The notes: generated by a model not told the origin, from the sequence alone. DNA of 64,000 nt from Actinoplanes sp. NBRC 103695 (GCF_030269485.1 NZ_BSTL01000011.1:119286-183285); one strand, 5' to 3'. Numbered from the stretch's first letter, positions 55,905-63,908 are shown. Numbers and translations are program-made.

Positions 55905-56633
55905 ATGTCCGACCAACCATCCGCGCCGGTACCCGGCCTGCCCGACCGGCCGGTGGTGACCGCCGGCATCGTCGTGTTCGACGGCGTGACGCTGCTCGAT
56001 GTCATCGGACCGCACACCGCGTTCGCTCTCGCGGGCATGAACGTCCAGCTCGTCGCCGAAACCTTGACTCCGATCAGCACGGACACCAGCATCCGCCTCC
56101 CGCCCGATGTCACCATCGAACGTTGTCCGCAGGACCTGGACATCGTCTGCGTGCCCGGCGGCTCAGTCGGGGACGCCATGCTCGACATCAAGCTGCGAGA
56201 CTTCTTGCGTGCCCGTGCCGCGACCGCGCGATATGTCACGTCGGTGTGCAGCGGTGCGCTCATCCTCGCGGCAGCGGGCCTGTTGGACGGCTACCGCGCC
56301 GCGACACACTGGGCGTCGCGCGACCTCCTGGCCGCCTTGGGCGTCGAGGTGTCCACCAAGCGTGTCTGCATGGATCGGAACCGGATCACCGGAGGCGGCA
56401 TAACCGCCGGCATCGACTTCGGGTTGGCAGTTGTGGGAGAGGTCCTCGGCCGGGAGGTCGCCGAGTTCGTCCAGCTGGGGATGGAGTACAACCCGAAGCC
56501 TCCCTTCAACACCGGTTCACCGGAAACGGCCGGCGCCGACCTGACCGCCCTGTTCACGACCGTGACGAAGCCGATCTTCCAACCGATGGCCGACGCCACC
56601 GCGCAGGTGCTGGCCCGGCGGGTGGCGCGATGA
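55905..56633 (+). CDS. DJ-1/PfpI-family protein, isonitrile hydratase-like
   Basis: Enzyme of 242 residues resembling Pseudomonas isonitrile hydratase InhA: VFDGVTLLDVIGPHTAFALA, CPQDLDIVCVPGG, the catalytic Cys in YVTSVCSGALILAAAGLL (about 99-116), THWASRDLL, GGGITAGIDFGL and EYNPKPPFNTGSPETA follow the InhA order closely. InhA hydrates isonitriles to N-formamides. ATG 55905 has GGGAG six nt upstream. With two cyanamide-hydratase-like HD genes and a GlxA regulator it forms an apparent functional island. Confidence 0.85.
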   Translation: MSDQPSAPVPGLPDRPVVTAGIVVFDGVTLLDVIGPHTAFALAGMNVQLVAETLTPISTDTSIRLPPDVTIERCPQDLDIVCVPGGSVGDAMLDIKLRDFLRARAATARYVTSVCSGALILAAAGLLDGYRAATHWASRDLLAALGVEVSTKRVCMDRNRITGGGITAGIDFGLAVVGEVLGREVAEFVQLGMEYNPKPPFNTGSPETAGADLTALFTTVTKPIFQPMADATAQVLARRVAR

Positions 56634-56647
56634 CGGCGGTGAGCCGT

Positions 56648-56671
56648 CGGGCGGCGAACAGAAGCCGCCCG
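56648..56671 (+). terminator. hairpin terminator after the DJ-1 gene
   Basis: CGGGCGGC-GAACAGAA-GCCGCCCG, perfect 8-bp stem starting 14 nt after the stop codon, followed by CACCTTTT. Confidence 0.65.
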
Positions 56672-56713
56672 GGCGCACCTTTTGGCCGCAGCCGGTCGAC
56701 GGCAAGCTGACCG

Positions 56714-56866
56714 GTGTCCGGCGGTCTCTACTACGACTGGTGGCTGCAAGGGATCCGCAAGCGCGCGGGCTCGCCGGCGCAGCAGCGCGAGAACGTGATA
56801 TCGGGCGCCGACGAGAGCTGGTTCTCCGCCCTGGACCGCGGCCATCAGCTGGTGGCGCGCCGTCAG
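56714..56866 (+). other. orphan coding-like fragment
   Basis: From a GTG at 56714 the plus strand reads LYYDWWLQGIRKRAGSPAQQ and onward for about 50 codons with strong GC at third positions and no rare codons, then runs antisense into the methyltransferase gene. No ribosome site is seen and no family recognised. It may be the 5' piece of a gene truncated by rearrangement. Confidence 0.3.
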
Positions 56867-57582
56867 AGGGGCTTCTCCCAGACCGAGACGTGTGACCTGC
56901 TGTCGGCGGTGAAGGGGGCGCGGGTCCAGTCGGCCCAGCGTTCGGTGAGGGTCAGGCCGGCCAGCTGGGCCATCAGGTCCATCTCGGAGGGCCAGGCGTA
57001 ACGGTGCTCGGAGCGGACTGCGCGGGATCTGCCCTCGGCGACGGTGAAGTGGTGGGAGGTCTGGCGCTGGGTGAGCATGTCGTAGGTGTCGAAGCCGACG
57101 TACTCGTCCTCCACCGCGAACGGGACGGCCACCGCGCCGATGGGTAGGAGGCGCAGGTCGGGGACGTAGCACTCGATCACGAAGTGGCCGCCGGGGCGGA
57201 GGTGGGCGGCGGCGTTGCGGAAGCAGTCGACCTGGGACTGCTGGGTGAGCAGGTTGGTGATCGTGTTGAAGACCAGGTAGGCCAGGTCGAAGGCGCCGGG
57301 GACGCGGTCGATGGACATGTCGCCCTCGACGATGGTGATGCGGTCGGCGCCGGGCTTGGGGCGGAGCTGGTCGAGCATCGCCACCGAGGTGTCGATGCCG
57401 GCCACGGTGACGCCGCGGTGGCTGAGGGGGACGCCGACGCGGCCGGTGCCGATCGCGAACTCCACGGCGCTGCCGCCGGGGGCGAGTGCGGCCAGAAAGT
57501 CGACGGCGGCGTCGGTGGGCATCCGGTCGGTGCCCTCGTCGTAGCCCTCGGCGCGGAAGCTGTCCCACAGTTGCGACGTCAT
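56863..57582 (-). CDS. class I SAM-dependent methyltransferase
   Basis: Methyltransferase of 239 residues. Motif I AVEFAIGTGRVGVPLSHRG (about 39-57), motif II VAGIDTSVAMLDQL, motif IV FDLAYLVFNTITNL and motif VI LRPGGHFVIECY are clear. N-terminus YDEGTDRMPT resembles a group of small-molecule methyltransferases of unknown substrate. It precedes nothing on its strand; the HAD gene lies 10 nt upstream, suggesting co-transcription in the order lipoprotein-HAD-methyltransferase. Confidence 0.85.
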   Translation of the reverse strand: MTSQLWDSFRAEGYDEGTDRMPTDAAVDFLAALAPGGSAVEFAIGTGRVGVPLSHRGVTVAGIDTSVAMLDQLRPKPGADRITIVEGDMSIDRVPGAFDLAYLVFNTITNLLTQQSQVDCFRNAAAHLRPGGHFVIECYVPDLRLLPIGAVAVPFAVEDEYVGFDTYDMLTQRQTSHHFTVAEGRSRAVRSEHRYAWPSEMDLMAQLAGLTLTERWADWTRAPFTADSRSHVSVWEKPL

Positions 57583-57592
57583 CGGCGGATCG

Positions 57593-58264
57593 TCACATGC
57601 CCGCTTCGTCGTCGCGACCCGATTTTCGCAGGATCTCGTCCAGGGGCATCGCGGTGGCGCTGGGCAGGAGCAGGTCGGCGTGCGGGAAACGGCCGGCGGC
57701 CAGGTAGGGGTTGGGGACGGCCACGCAGAACAGGCCGGCCGCCTGGGCCGCGGCCACGCCGTGCGGGGTGTCCTCGAAGGCGATCGCCTCCGACGGGGCG
57801 ACGCCGAGCCGGGTCAGGGCCAGGTGGTAGACGGCCGGGTCCGGTTTGTGCGCCGCCACCTCGTCGCCGCAGGCGGTCACCTCGATGGACTCGAGCACGC
57901 CGACGCGGTCCAGGTGGCCGCGCACCCACGACTCGGGTGAGCTGCTCGCCACCGCCAGCCGCAGGCCGAGTTCCTCGGCCCGCGCCCACCAACCCTCGAC
58001 GCCGGGCGCCAGGTTCAGCGTTCGGTGCAATTCGTTCCGGTACGCGGTCCGCGCGGCCTGACTGGCTGCCTGGTCGTAGGACGGGCCGACCGCCGCCGCG
58101 AGCAGCTCGTGGTGATGGGCGGTCATGTCGCCGCCGTGGTCGGCGAAGAAACCTGCCGGGTCGAGTTCCAGGCCGTGCCGGCGCCAGGCGTGCCGCCAGC
58201 TCTCCAGCAGCGTGGTCTCCGTGTCCATCAGGAGACCGTCGAAGTCGAAGATCAGCGCCTTCAC
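57593..58264 (-). CDS. HAD-family phosphatase, beta-phosphoglucomutase-like
   Basis: Haloacid dehalogenase-type phosphatase of 223 residues. Motif I FDFDGLLMDTE (6-16, nucleophile Asp8 of DxD), motif II Ser in VASSSPE, motif III Lys in AAHKPDP, motif IV FEDTPHGVAAAQAAG. Cap helices lie in about 18-85. Substrate unresolved; small sugar phosphates are typical. It overlaps the lipoprotein stop by 4 nt (ATGA). Confidence 0.9.
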   Translation of the reverse strand: MKALIFDFDGLLMDTETTLLESWRHAWRRHGLELDPAGFFADHGGDMTAHHHELLAAAVGPSYDQAASQAARTAYRNELHRTLNLAPGVEGWWARAEELGLRLAVASSSPESWVRGHLDRVGVLESIEVTACGDEVAAHKPDPAVYHLALTRLGVAPSEAIAFEDTPHGVAAAQAAGLFCVAVPNPYLAAGRFPHADLLLPSATAMPLDEILRKSGRDDEAGM

Positions 58265-59010
58265 GCGGCGACGGTGAGGGTCACCGGCTCACTGATCTTG
58301 CGGTCGAGGCGGGCGCGCAGTGCGTACTGGCCGACGGGGGCCGCGGGGCCGCCCGGCATCCCGCCGGTGCACGTGGTGGTCTGGCGGCCGTTCCAGGTGA
58401 CCGTGTACTCGAATTCCGAGCCGGGTCGCATCGTGACCACGTTCTTGCTGCGGTCGGTGCTGCAGGTGTCCGACGACCAGAACTTGCGGGCGCCCTGGTC
58501 CACGTAGAGCTCCTGCGCGCCGGCGCCGAGGTCACGCGTACATGAGCGGGCCGAAACGTTTTTGATCTTGAGCCGGAAGCCGACCGACGTGCCCTTTTTG
58601 ATGGTCGTGGACGCCGCGATCGGGGTCAGCGTGATCTCCTGGTCGGCGCAGGAGCCGTCGGCGGGCGCGGTCACGTTGTTGTTCGTGCCGGTCACGGTGC
58701 CGCCGGACGGTGCGGTGCCGGGGCCAGGATCGGGCACGCCGGACTGCGACGAGCCGGGATCTGGCGCGCCCGGGCCCGCGGGCTTGTCGTCGGTGAACGA
58801 CGGCTCCGCCTCGGGGCTGCTGGAATCATCCGGCTCGGGGGTCGGCGCCTGGGACGCCGCCGTGCCCTTGCCGGACCCGCGTTTCTTGCTGTCGTCCTCG
58901 CCGCCGCACGACACGAAGAGCAGGATGACGACGAGCAGCAGTGCTCCCAGCACCACGACCCGGCGCCGCCAGTAAACGGCGGGAGAAAGGGGACCGACCG
59001 TCGATCGCAT
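58261..59010 (-). CDS. membrane-anchored/lipoprotein with Ig-like domain
   Basis: Exported protein of 249 residues: Arg-rich N-terminus, hydrophobic segment VVVLGALLLVVILLFVSC ending in a possible lipobox Cys (about 35), a Pro/Ser/Asp-rich linker (40-115) and a beta-sandwich-like domain with four Cys (about 120-249; SCADQEITLTPI, VGFRLKIKNVSARSC, GSEFEYTVTWNG). It resembles DUF4232-type surface proteins. Function unknown. It overlaps the HAD gene by 4 nt. Confidence 0.7.
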   Translation of the reverse strand: MRSTVGPLSPAVYWRRRVVVLGALLLVVILLFVSCGGEDDSKKRGSGKGTAASQAPTPEPDDSSSPEAEPSFTDDKPAGPGAPDPGSSQSGVPDPGPGTAPSGGTVTGTNNNVTAPADGSCADQEITLTPIAASTTIKKGTSVGFRLKIKNVSARSCTRDLGAGAQELYVDQGARKFWSSDTCSTDRSKNVVTMRPGSEFEYTVTWNGRQTTTCTGGMPGGPAAPVGQYALRARLDRKISEPVTLTVAA

Positions 59011-59081
59011 GATGGCCTCACCGTACGCGGAGGGCCTTGTTCTAACGACGCGACGCGCCGAGGGACGCGACGGTGCTTCGT

Positions 59082-59633
59082 TTATAGGTAAACCTTGCGC
59101 TGATAGATCGCGTGAGCGCCGGCCACCCGATCGAGGAAGAGTTTCCCTCCGCAGTGGTCGATCTCGTGCTGCAACGCCCGCGCCTCGAAAGCGTCGGTGA
59201 CCAGCCGGACCGGGTCGCCCGAGCCGGGCAGCGCACCCTCGACGACGACGCGGCCGGCCCGTTTCACGTCGCCGGTCAGGTCCGGCACGGACATGCAGCC
59301 CTCCCGGCCCGGCCGCCACCGGCTCGCCTCCACCACCGCGGCGTTGCACAGCACGAACGTCCCGTGCGTGGTAACCGTCTTCGGGTGCTGGGTGACGTCC
59401 ACGACGAAGATCCGGGCGCTCACCCCGAGCTGCGGCGCGGCCAGGCCCACGCAGCCGGGCGACACCCGCATGGTGGCGACCAGGTCGGCGGCGAGCCGGA
59501 CGGTTTCCGGGTCGGCCGGGTCCACGTCCTCGCCCGGCGTGCCGAGCACGGTGGCCGGGGCGGTGACCACCGCACGTACGTTGCCCTCGACCCCGAGCAG
59601 TTCGGGCTTCCAGTCGAGGAGATCCGAGGTCAC
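59082..59633 (-). CDS. def: peptide deformylase
   Basis: Metalloenzyme of 183 residues removing the formyl group from nascent peptides. All three motifs are present: GCVGLAAPQLG (motif 1, GxGxAAPQ-like), EGCMSVPD (motif 2, Cys metal ligand), and QHEIDHCGG (motif 3, HExxH-type). Length is typical. GTG 59633 overlaps the ACT gene stop by 4 nt (GTGA), so translation is coupled. Confidence 0.94.
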   Translation of the reverse strand: MTSDLLDWKPELLGVEGNVRAVVTAPATVLGTPGEDVDPADPETVRLAADLVATMRVSPGCVGLAAPQLGVSARIFVVDVTQHPKTVTTHGTFVLCNAAVVEASRWRPGREGCMSVPDLTGDVKRAGRVVVEGALPGSGDPVRLVTDAFEARALQHEIDHCGGKLFLDRVAGAHAIYQRKVYL

Positions 59634-60142
59634 AGGATCTCCGACTCGGCTCGGCGCATCGTCACGTCCACGGCCAGTTCAGCGGCCGCCACGGCCAGCT
59701 GCTCGGCCAGCCCGTCGGCGTGCGCCGGGTCCAGGTCGACCTCGGCGACGATGACGTAGAGCGGGCCGGCCAGCCGGGTGGTCAGGTCGGTGATGTTGCC
59801 GCCGGCGGCCGAGACCACGCGGCTGACCGCGGCGACGATGCCGAGGCGGTCGGCGCCGTGGACGCTGACCAGGAACGGTTCACCCTGTGCGGCGGCGTCG
59901 GCCTCGGGCCGCACGGCGCGTACGGTCGCGACCAGCCGCCCGTCGGCGGTGAGGGGTGCGAGCGCCTCCTCGACCGCCTCGGCGGCCGGACCCGTGCAGA
60001 TCAGGGTCATCGCGAAGTGCCCGCGCAGGCGGGTCATGGTGGAGTCGGCGAGGTTGGCGCCGACCTCGGCCAGCGCCTCGGCGACGTCGGCGATGATCCC
60101 GGTGCGGTCCGGGCCGATCACGGTGATGGCTAGCTCGTGCAC
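59630..60142 (-). CDS. ACT-domain regulatory protein, GcvR-like
   Basis: Protein of 170 residues made of two ACT domains (LAITVIGPDRTGIIADVAEALAEVGAN; FLVSVHGADRLGIVAAVSRVVSAAGGN), the arrangement of GcvR and related amino-acid sensors. No catalytic domain is attached. GTG 60142 is six nt after TACTGT (minus strand 60154-60149), predicting a leaderless mRNA. Its promoter shares bases with that of divergent mutY. Confidence 0.85.
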   Translation of the reverse strand: MHELAITVIGPDRTGIIADVAEALAEVGANLADSTMTRLRGHFAMTLICTGPAAEAVEEALAPLTADGRLVATVRAVRPEADAAAQGEPFLVSVHGADRLGIVAAVSRVVSAAGGNITDLTTRLAGPLYVIVAEVDLDPAHADGLAEQLAVAAAELAVDVTMRRAESEIL

Positions 60143-60147
60143 AGCCC

Positions 60148-60154
60148 TACAGTA
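60148..60154. promoter_or_regulatory. overlapping divergent -10 boxes (ACT protein / mutY)
   Basis: The 7-bp TACAGTA contains TACAGT (plus strand, toward mutY, ATG 60164) and TACTGT (minus strand, toward the ACT gene, GTG 60142). The two promoters share five bases, so only one polymerase can occupy the site at a time. Confidence 0.6.
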
Positions 60155-60163
60155 GGGGGCGCT

Positions 60164-61048
60164 ATGACGCTCGCTGACAACGCCATCGCCTGGTATGACG
60201 TAAATGCCCGAGATCTGCCCTGGCGGCAGCCCGACACCAGCCCATGGGGCGTGCTGGTCAGCGAGGTGATGCTGCAACAGACCCCCGTCGTACGGGTGGA
60301 GCCGGCCTGGCGCTCGTGGATGACCCGCTGGCCGGTGCCCGCCGCGCTGGCCGCCGACCCGCCGTCCGAGGCCATCCGGATGTGGGGACGGCTGGGCTAT
60401 CCCCGGCGGGCCATGCGGCTGCACGCGTGCGCCGTGGCGATGACCGAGAAGCACGGCGGCCACGTCCCCTCCGACCTGGACGAGCTGCTCGCCCTGCCGG
60501 GAATCGGGACGTACACCGCGCGGGCGGTGGCTACCTTCGCCTTCGGGCAACGTCACCCGGTCGTGGACACGAACGTGCGCCGGGTCGTCACCCGGGTGGT
60601 GGAAGGACAGCCGGACGCCGGACCGGCCACCACCGCGGCGGACCTCGTCGCCGTCGAGGATCTGCTGCCCGCCGACCCTCCCAGAGCCGCGCGCGCGTCG
60701 ATTGCCTTCATGGAACTCGGCGCCATCGTCTGCGTCGCCCGCAACCCCAGGTGCCGGATCTGCCCGCTGGAGTCCGTCTGCCTGTGGCGCGCCTCCGGCA
60801 AGGAACTCCCGGACGGGCCCAGCCGCAAACCGCAGCGCTACGCCGGCACCGACCGGCAGGTCCGCGGCCTGCTCCTCGAGGTGCTGCGGCACGCCACCGG
60901 CCCGGTCCCCCGCCAGCGCCTCGACGTGGTGTGGAGCGACGAGGTCCAGCGGGCCCGGGCACTGGCCGGGCTGGTCGACGACGGCCTGGTCGAGCCGCAC
61001 GGCGACGAGTTCGTCCTGGCCGGAGACGCACCGGCGACGGGGACGTGA
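60164..61048 (+). CDS. mutY: A/G-specific adenine glycosylase
   Basis: Base-excision repair glycosylase of 294 residues removing A opposite 8-oxoG. Catalytic Glu34 in VSEVMLQQT, HhH LPGIGTYTARAV with Tyr where endonuclease III has its catalytic Lys, Asp135 in VVDTNVRR, and the 4Fe-4S cluster C190-x6-C197-x2-C200-x5-C206 are present. The C-terminal Nudix-like 8-oxoG recognition domain is replaced by a short winged-helix-like tail, so the protein is shorter than E. coli MutY, as in many actinobacteria. Confidence 0.93.
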   Translation: MTLADNAIAWYDVNARDLPWRQPDTSPWGVLVSEVMLQQTPVVRVEPAWRSWMTRWPVPAALAADPPSEAIRMWGRLGYPRRAMRLHACAVAMTEKHGGHVPSDLDELLALPGIGTYTARAVATFAFGQRHPVVDTNVRRVVTRVVEGQPDAGPATTAADLVAVEDLLPADPPRAARASIAFMELGAIVCVARNPRCRICPLESVCLWRASGKELPDGPSRKPQRYAGTDRQVRGLLLEVLRHATGPVPRQRLDVVWSDEVQRARALAGLVDDGLVEPHGDEFVLAGDAPATGT

Positions 61049-61049
61049 A

Positions 61050-61081
61050 ACGGCCCGGCGGATCGGAACCCGCCGGGCCGT
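61050..61081. terminator. bidirectional terminator between mutY and clpC
   Basis: ACGGCCCGGCGG-N8-CCGCCGGGCCGT, perfect 12-bp stem, between convergent genes, followed by TCCTTG on the plus strand. Confidence 0.85.
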
Positions 61082-61096
61082 CCTTGAAACTGAGCC

Positions 61097-63625
61097 TTAC
61101 TCGGTGGTCTCGGGCGTGCCCGCGCCGAGGTCGGCCGGAACCGCGTCCGGAACGCTGGAGCCACGCTCGGCCCCGGTGAACGTCAGCTTGCTCTTCTCGA
61201 TGTTCGCCGGGTCGCCCTCGCAGTCCACGACCACGATCTGGCCGGGGCGCAGCTCGTTGAAGAGGATCTGCTCGGACAGGGTGTCCTCCAGATCGCGCTG
61301 GATGGTCCGGCGCAGCGGCCGGGCGCCCAGCACCGGGTCGAAGCCCTTGTTCGCCAGGTACTTCTTCGCGTTGTCGGTCAGCTCGAGACCCATGTCCTTG
61401 TTCTTGAGCTGGGTCTCGATCCGGGAGACGAAGATGTCGACGATCTGCAGGATCTCGTTCTGGCGGAGCTGGTGGAAGACGATCGTGTCGTCGATGCGGT
61501 TCAGGAACTCCGGGCGGAAGTGGTTCTTCAGCTCGTCGTTGACCTTCTGCTTCATCCGCTCGTAGTTCGACTCCTCGGCCTCGGAGGCCTGGAAGCCGAG
61601 CGACACGGCCTTCGCCACGTCCCGCGTACCGAGGTTGGTGGTCAGGATGATCACCGTGTTCTTGAAGTCCACGATGCGGCCCTGACCGTCGGTGAGACGG
61701 CCGTCCTCCAGGATCTGGAGGAGGGTGTTGAAGACATCCGGGTGAGCCTTTTCGATCTCGTCGAAGAGGACCACCGAGAACGGCTTGCGGCGCACCTTTT
61801 CGGTGAGCTGGCCACCCTCGTCGTAACCGACGTAACCGGGAGGGGCACCGACCAGGCGGGACACCGTGTACCGGTCGTGGAACTCGGACATGTCCAGCTG
61901 GATCAGCGCGTCCTCGGAGCCGAAGAGGAACTCGGCCAGCGCCTTGGACAGCTCGGTCTTACCGACACCGGACGGGCCGGCGAAGATGAACGAGCCGGAC
62001 GGGCGCTTCGGGTCCTTCAGGCCGGCCCGGGTACGCCGGATCGCCTTGGACACCGCCTGGACCGCGTCCTCCTGGCCGATGACCCGCTTGTGCAGCTCAT
62101 CCTCCATGCGGAGCAGCCGGGAGGTCTCCTCCTCGGTCAGCTTGTAGACCGGGATGCCGGTCCAGTTGCCCAGGACCTCGGCGATCTGCTCGTCGTCGAC
62201 CTCGGACACGACGTCGAGGTCGCCGGCCTTCCACTCCTTCTCCCGCTGCGCCTTCTGGCCGAGGAGCTGCTTCTCCTTGTCGCGCAGCTGGGCGGCCCGC
62301 TCGAAGTCCTGCGCGTCGATCGCGGACTCCTTGTCGCGCCGCACCTGGGCGATGCGCTCGTCGAAGTCACGCAGGTCCGGCGGCGCGGTCATCCGGCGGA
62401 TGCGCATCCGGGCGCCGGCCTCGTCGATCAGGTCGATCGCCTTGTCCGGCAGGAAGCGGTCCGAGATGTACCGGTCGGCCAGCGTCGCGGCGGCCACCAG
62501 GGCGGCGTCGGTGATGCTGATCCGGTGGTGCGCCTCGTACCGGTCGCGGAGGCCCTTGAGGATCTCGATGGTGTGTGCCAGCGACGGCTCGCCCACCTGG
62601 ATCGGCTGGAAGCGACGCTCGAGAGCGGCGTCCTTCTCCAGGTGCTTGCGGTATTCGTCGAGGGTCGTCGCGCCGATGGTCTGGAGCTCGCCACGAGCCA
62701 GCATCGGCTTGAGGATCGACGCGGCGTCGATCGCGCCCTCGGCGGCGCCGGCGCCGACCAGGGTGTGGATCTCGTCGATGAACAGGATGATGTCGCCGCG
62801 GGTGCGGATCTCCTTGAGCACCTTCTTCAGGCGCTCCTCGAAGTCACCGCGATAACGGGAACCGGCGACCAGCGCGCCCAGGTCGAGCGTGTAGAGCTGC
62901 TTGTCCTTCAGCGTCTCGGGCACCTCGCCCTTGACGATGGACTGGGACAGGCCCTCCACGACGGCGGTCTTGCCGACGCCCGGCTCGCCGATGAGCACGG
63001 GGTTGTTCTTGGTACGGCGGGACAGCACCTGCATGACCCGCTCGATTTCCTTTTCCCGGCCGATGACCGGGTCGAGCTTGCCCTCGCGGGCGGCCTGCGT
63101 CAGGTTGCGTCCGAACTGGTCCAGGACCAGGGACGTGGACGGCGCGGCCTCGCCGGCTGCGGCGCCGGCCGCGGCCGGCTCCTTGCCCTGGTAGCCGGAG
63201 AGCAGCTGGATGACCTGCTGGCGGACCCGGTTGAGGTCGGCGCCGAGCTTGACCAGCACCTGGGCGGCGACGCCCTCGCCCTCACGGATCAGGCCGAGCA
63301 GGATGTGCTCGGTGCCGATGTAGTTGTGGCCCAGCTGCAGCGCCTCGCGGAGCGAGAGCTCCAGCACCTTCTTGGCGCGCGGCGTGAACGGGATGTGCCC
63401 GCTCGGCGCCTGCTGGCCCTGGCCGATGATTTCCTCGACCTGCTGCCGGACCCCTTCGAGGGAGATGCCCAGGCTCTCCAGAGCCTTGGCGGCGACGCCC
63501 TCGCCCTCGTGGATCAGGCCGAGCAGGATGTGCTCTGTCCCGATGTAGTTGTGGTTGAGCATCCGGGCCTCTTCTTGGGCCAGGACGACAACCCGTCGCG
63601 CTCGGTCGGTGAACCGCTCGAACAT
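61097..63625 (-). CDS. clpC: ATP-dependent Clp protease ATP-binding subunit ClpC
   Basis: Hsp100 unfoldase of 842 residues that feeds ClpP. Two Clp_N repeats (about 3-145, each with NYIGTEHILLGL), first AAA module with GEPGVGKT (about 213-220), a UVR-containing middle domain (about 430-465, FERAAQLRDKEKQLL), second AAA module with GPSGVGKT (about 549-556) and C-terminal D2-small domain (DPVLGARPLRR). All parts are intact. ATG 63625 (MFERFTDRAR) has GAGG upstream. Regulation: -10 box TAGAGT at 63722-63717, a 5' hairpin and a ClgR-like site further upstream. Confidence 0.97.
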   Translation of the reverse strand: MFERFTDRARRVVVLAQEEARMLNHNYIGTEHILLGLIHEGEGVAAKALESLGISLEGVRQQVEEIIGQGQQAPSGHIPFTPRAKKVLELSLREALQLGHNYIGTEHILLGLIREGEGVAAQVLVKLGADLNRVRQQVIQLLSGYQGKEPAAAGAAAGEAAPSTSLVLDQFGRNLTQAAREGKLDPVIGREKEIERVMQVLSRRTKNNPVLIGEPGVGKTAVVEGLSQSIVKGEVPETLKDKQLYTLDLGALVAGSRYRGDFEERLKKVLKEIRTRGDIILFIDEIHTLVGAGAAEGAIDAASILKPMLARGELQTIGATTLDEYRKHLEKDAALERRFQPIQVGEPSLAHTIEILKGLRDRYEAHHRISITDAALVAAATLADRYISDRFLPDKAIDLIDEAGARMRIRRMTAPPDLRDFDERIAQVRRDKESAIDAQDFERAAQLRDKEKQLLGQKAQREKEWKAGDLDVVSEVDDEQIAEVLGNWTGIPVYKLTEEETSRLLRMEDELHKRVIGQEDAVQAVSKAIRRTRAGLKDPKRPSGSFIFAGPSGVGKTELSKALAEFLFGSEDALIQLDMSEFHDRYTVSRLVGAPPGYVGYDEGGQLTEKVRRKPFSVVLFDEIEKAHPDVFNTLLQILEDGRLTDGQGRIVDFKNTVIILTTNLGTRDVAKAVSLGFQASEAEESNYERMKQKVNDELKNHFRPEFLNRIDDTIVFHQLRQNEILQIVDIFVSRIETQLKNKDMGLELTDNAKKYLANKGFDPVLGARPLRRTIQRDLEDTLSEQILFNELRPGQIVVVDCEGDPANIEKSKLTFTGAERGSSVPDAVPADLGAGTPETTE

Positions 63626-63687
63626 GCCCTCGTGCTCCTCACGTGCCGTGCGCCAAGGCTCAGCTTCTCTGAACTGGCGGGGCCAGC

Positions 63688-63722
63688 GCACGGGCATCGG
63701 TGATGCCCGTGCTGTAACTCTA
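63688..63722 (-). promoter_or_regulatory. clpC -10 box and 5'-terminal mRNA hairpin
   Basis: TAGAGT on the minus strand (63722-63717) is followed within a few nt by GCACGGGCATC-ACC-GATGCCCGTGC (63712-63688), a perfect 11-bp stem with a 3-nt loop. If transcription starts near 63710, the mRNA begins with this hairpin, about 60 nt before the start codon. No good -35 hexamer is visible, consistent with an activated promoter. Confidence 0.5.
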
Positions 63723-63830
63723 TCGCCGCCGGGTGCGTCCGCTGGGGGCTCACCAGCTCGAGCGGGACACCCTGGCGCCGATGTTCTCCCCAACTTCGCA
63801 CGCTGACCAGGTGTTCCCCACCCCGATCGA

Positions 63831-63847
63831 GTACGCGCACAGCGAAA
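63831..63847. promoter_or_regulatory. ClgR-like activator site upstream of clpC
   Basis: GTACGC-GCACA-GCGAAA resembles the actinobacterial ClgR consensus GTTCGC-N5-GCGAAC with two changes in the outer bases. ClgR activates clp genes in Corynebacterium, Streptomyces and Mycobacterium. It lies about 110 bp upstream of the proposed -10 box. Confidence 0.45.
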
Positions 63848-63865
63848 TTAGGACGAGATCGCTCG

Positions 63866-63908
63866 TTGTCCACAGCCTGTGGACAACGTTGTCCACCCCT
63901 GTGGATAA
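63866..63908. promoter_or_regulatory. cluster of four DnaA-box-like sites
   Basis: TTGTCCACA (63866-63874), TGTGGACAA inverted (63878-63886), TTGTCCACC (63889-63897) and TGTGGATAA inverted (63900-63908): four 9-mers within 43 bp, alternating in orientation. Two match the actinobacterial DnaA box exactly and one the classical TTATCCACA. No origin genes (dnaA, dnaN) are near. The remaining intergenic DNA to 64000 shows no gene that I can support. Confidence 0.65.

Noticed and set aside
60164..61048. Endonuclease III (Nth) instead of MutY
   Set aside because: The catalytic Lys of Nth in the HhH motif is Tyr here and the catalytic Glu of MutY is present.
61472..63703. Long plus-strand open frame opposite clpC
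   Set aside because: Antisense shadow created by high GC; no ribosome site, and the Leu/Asp/Val/Gly-rich product has no domain while ClpC is unmistakable.
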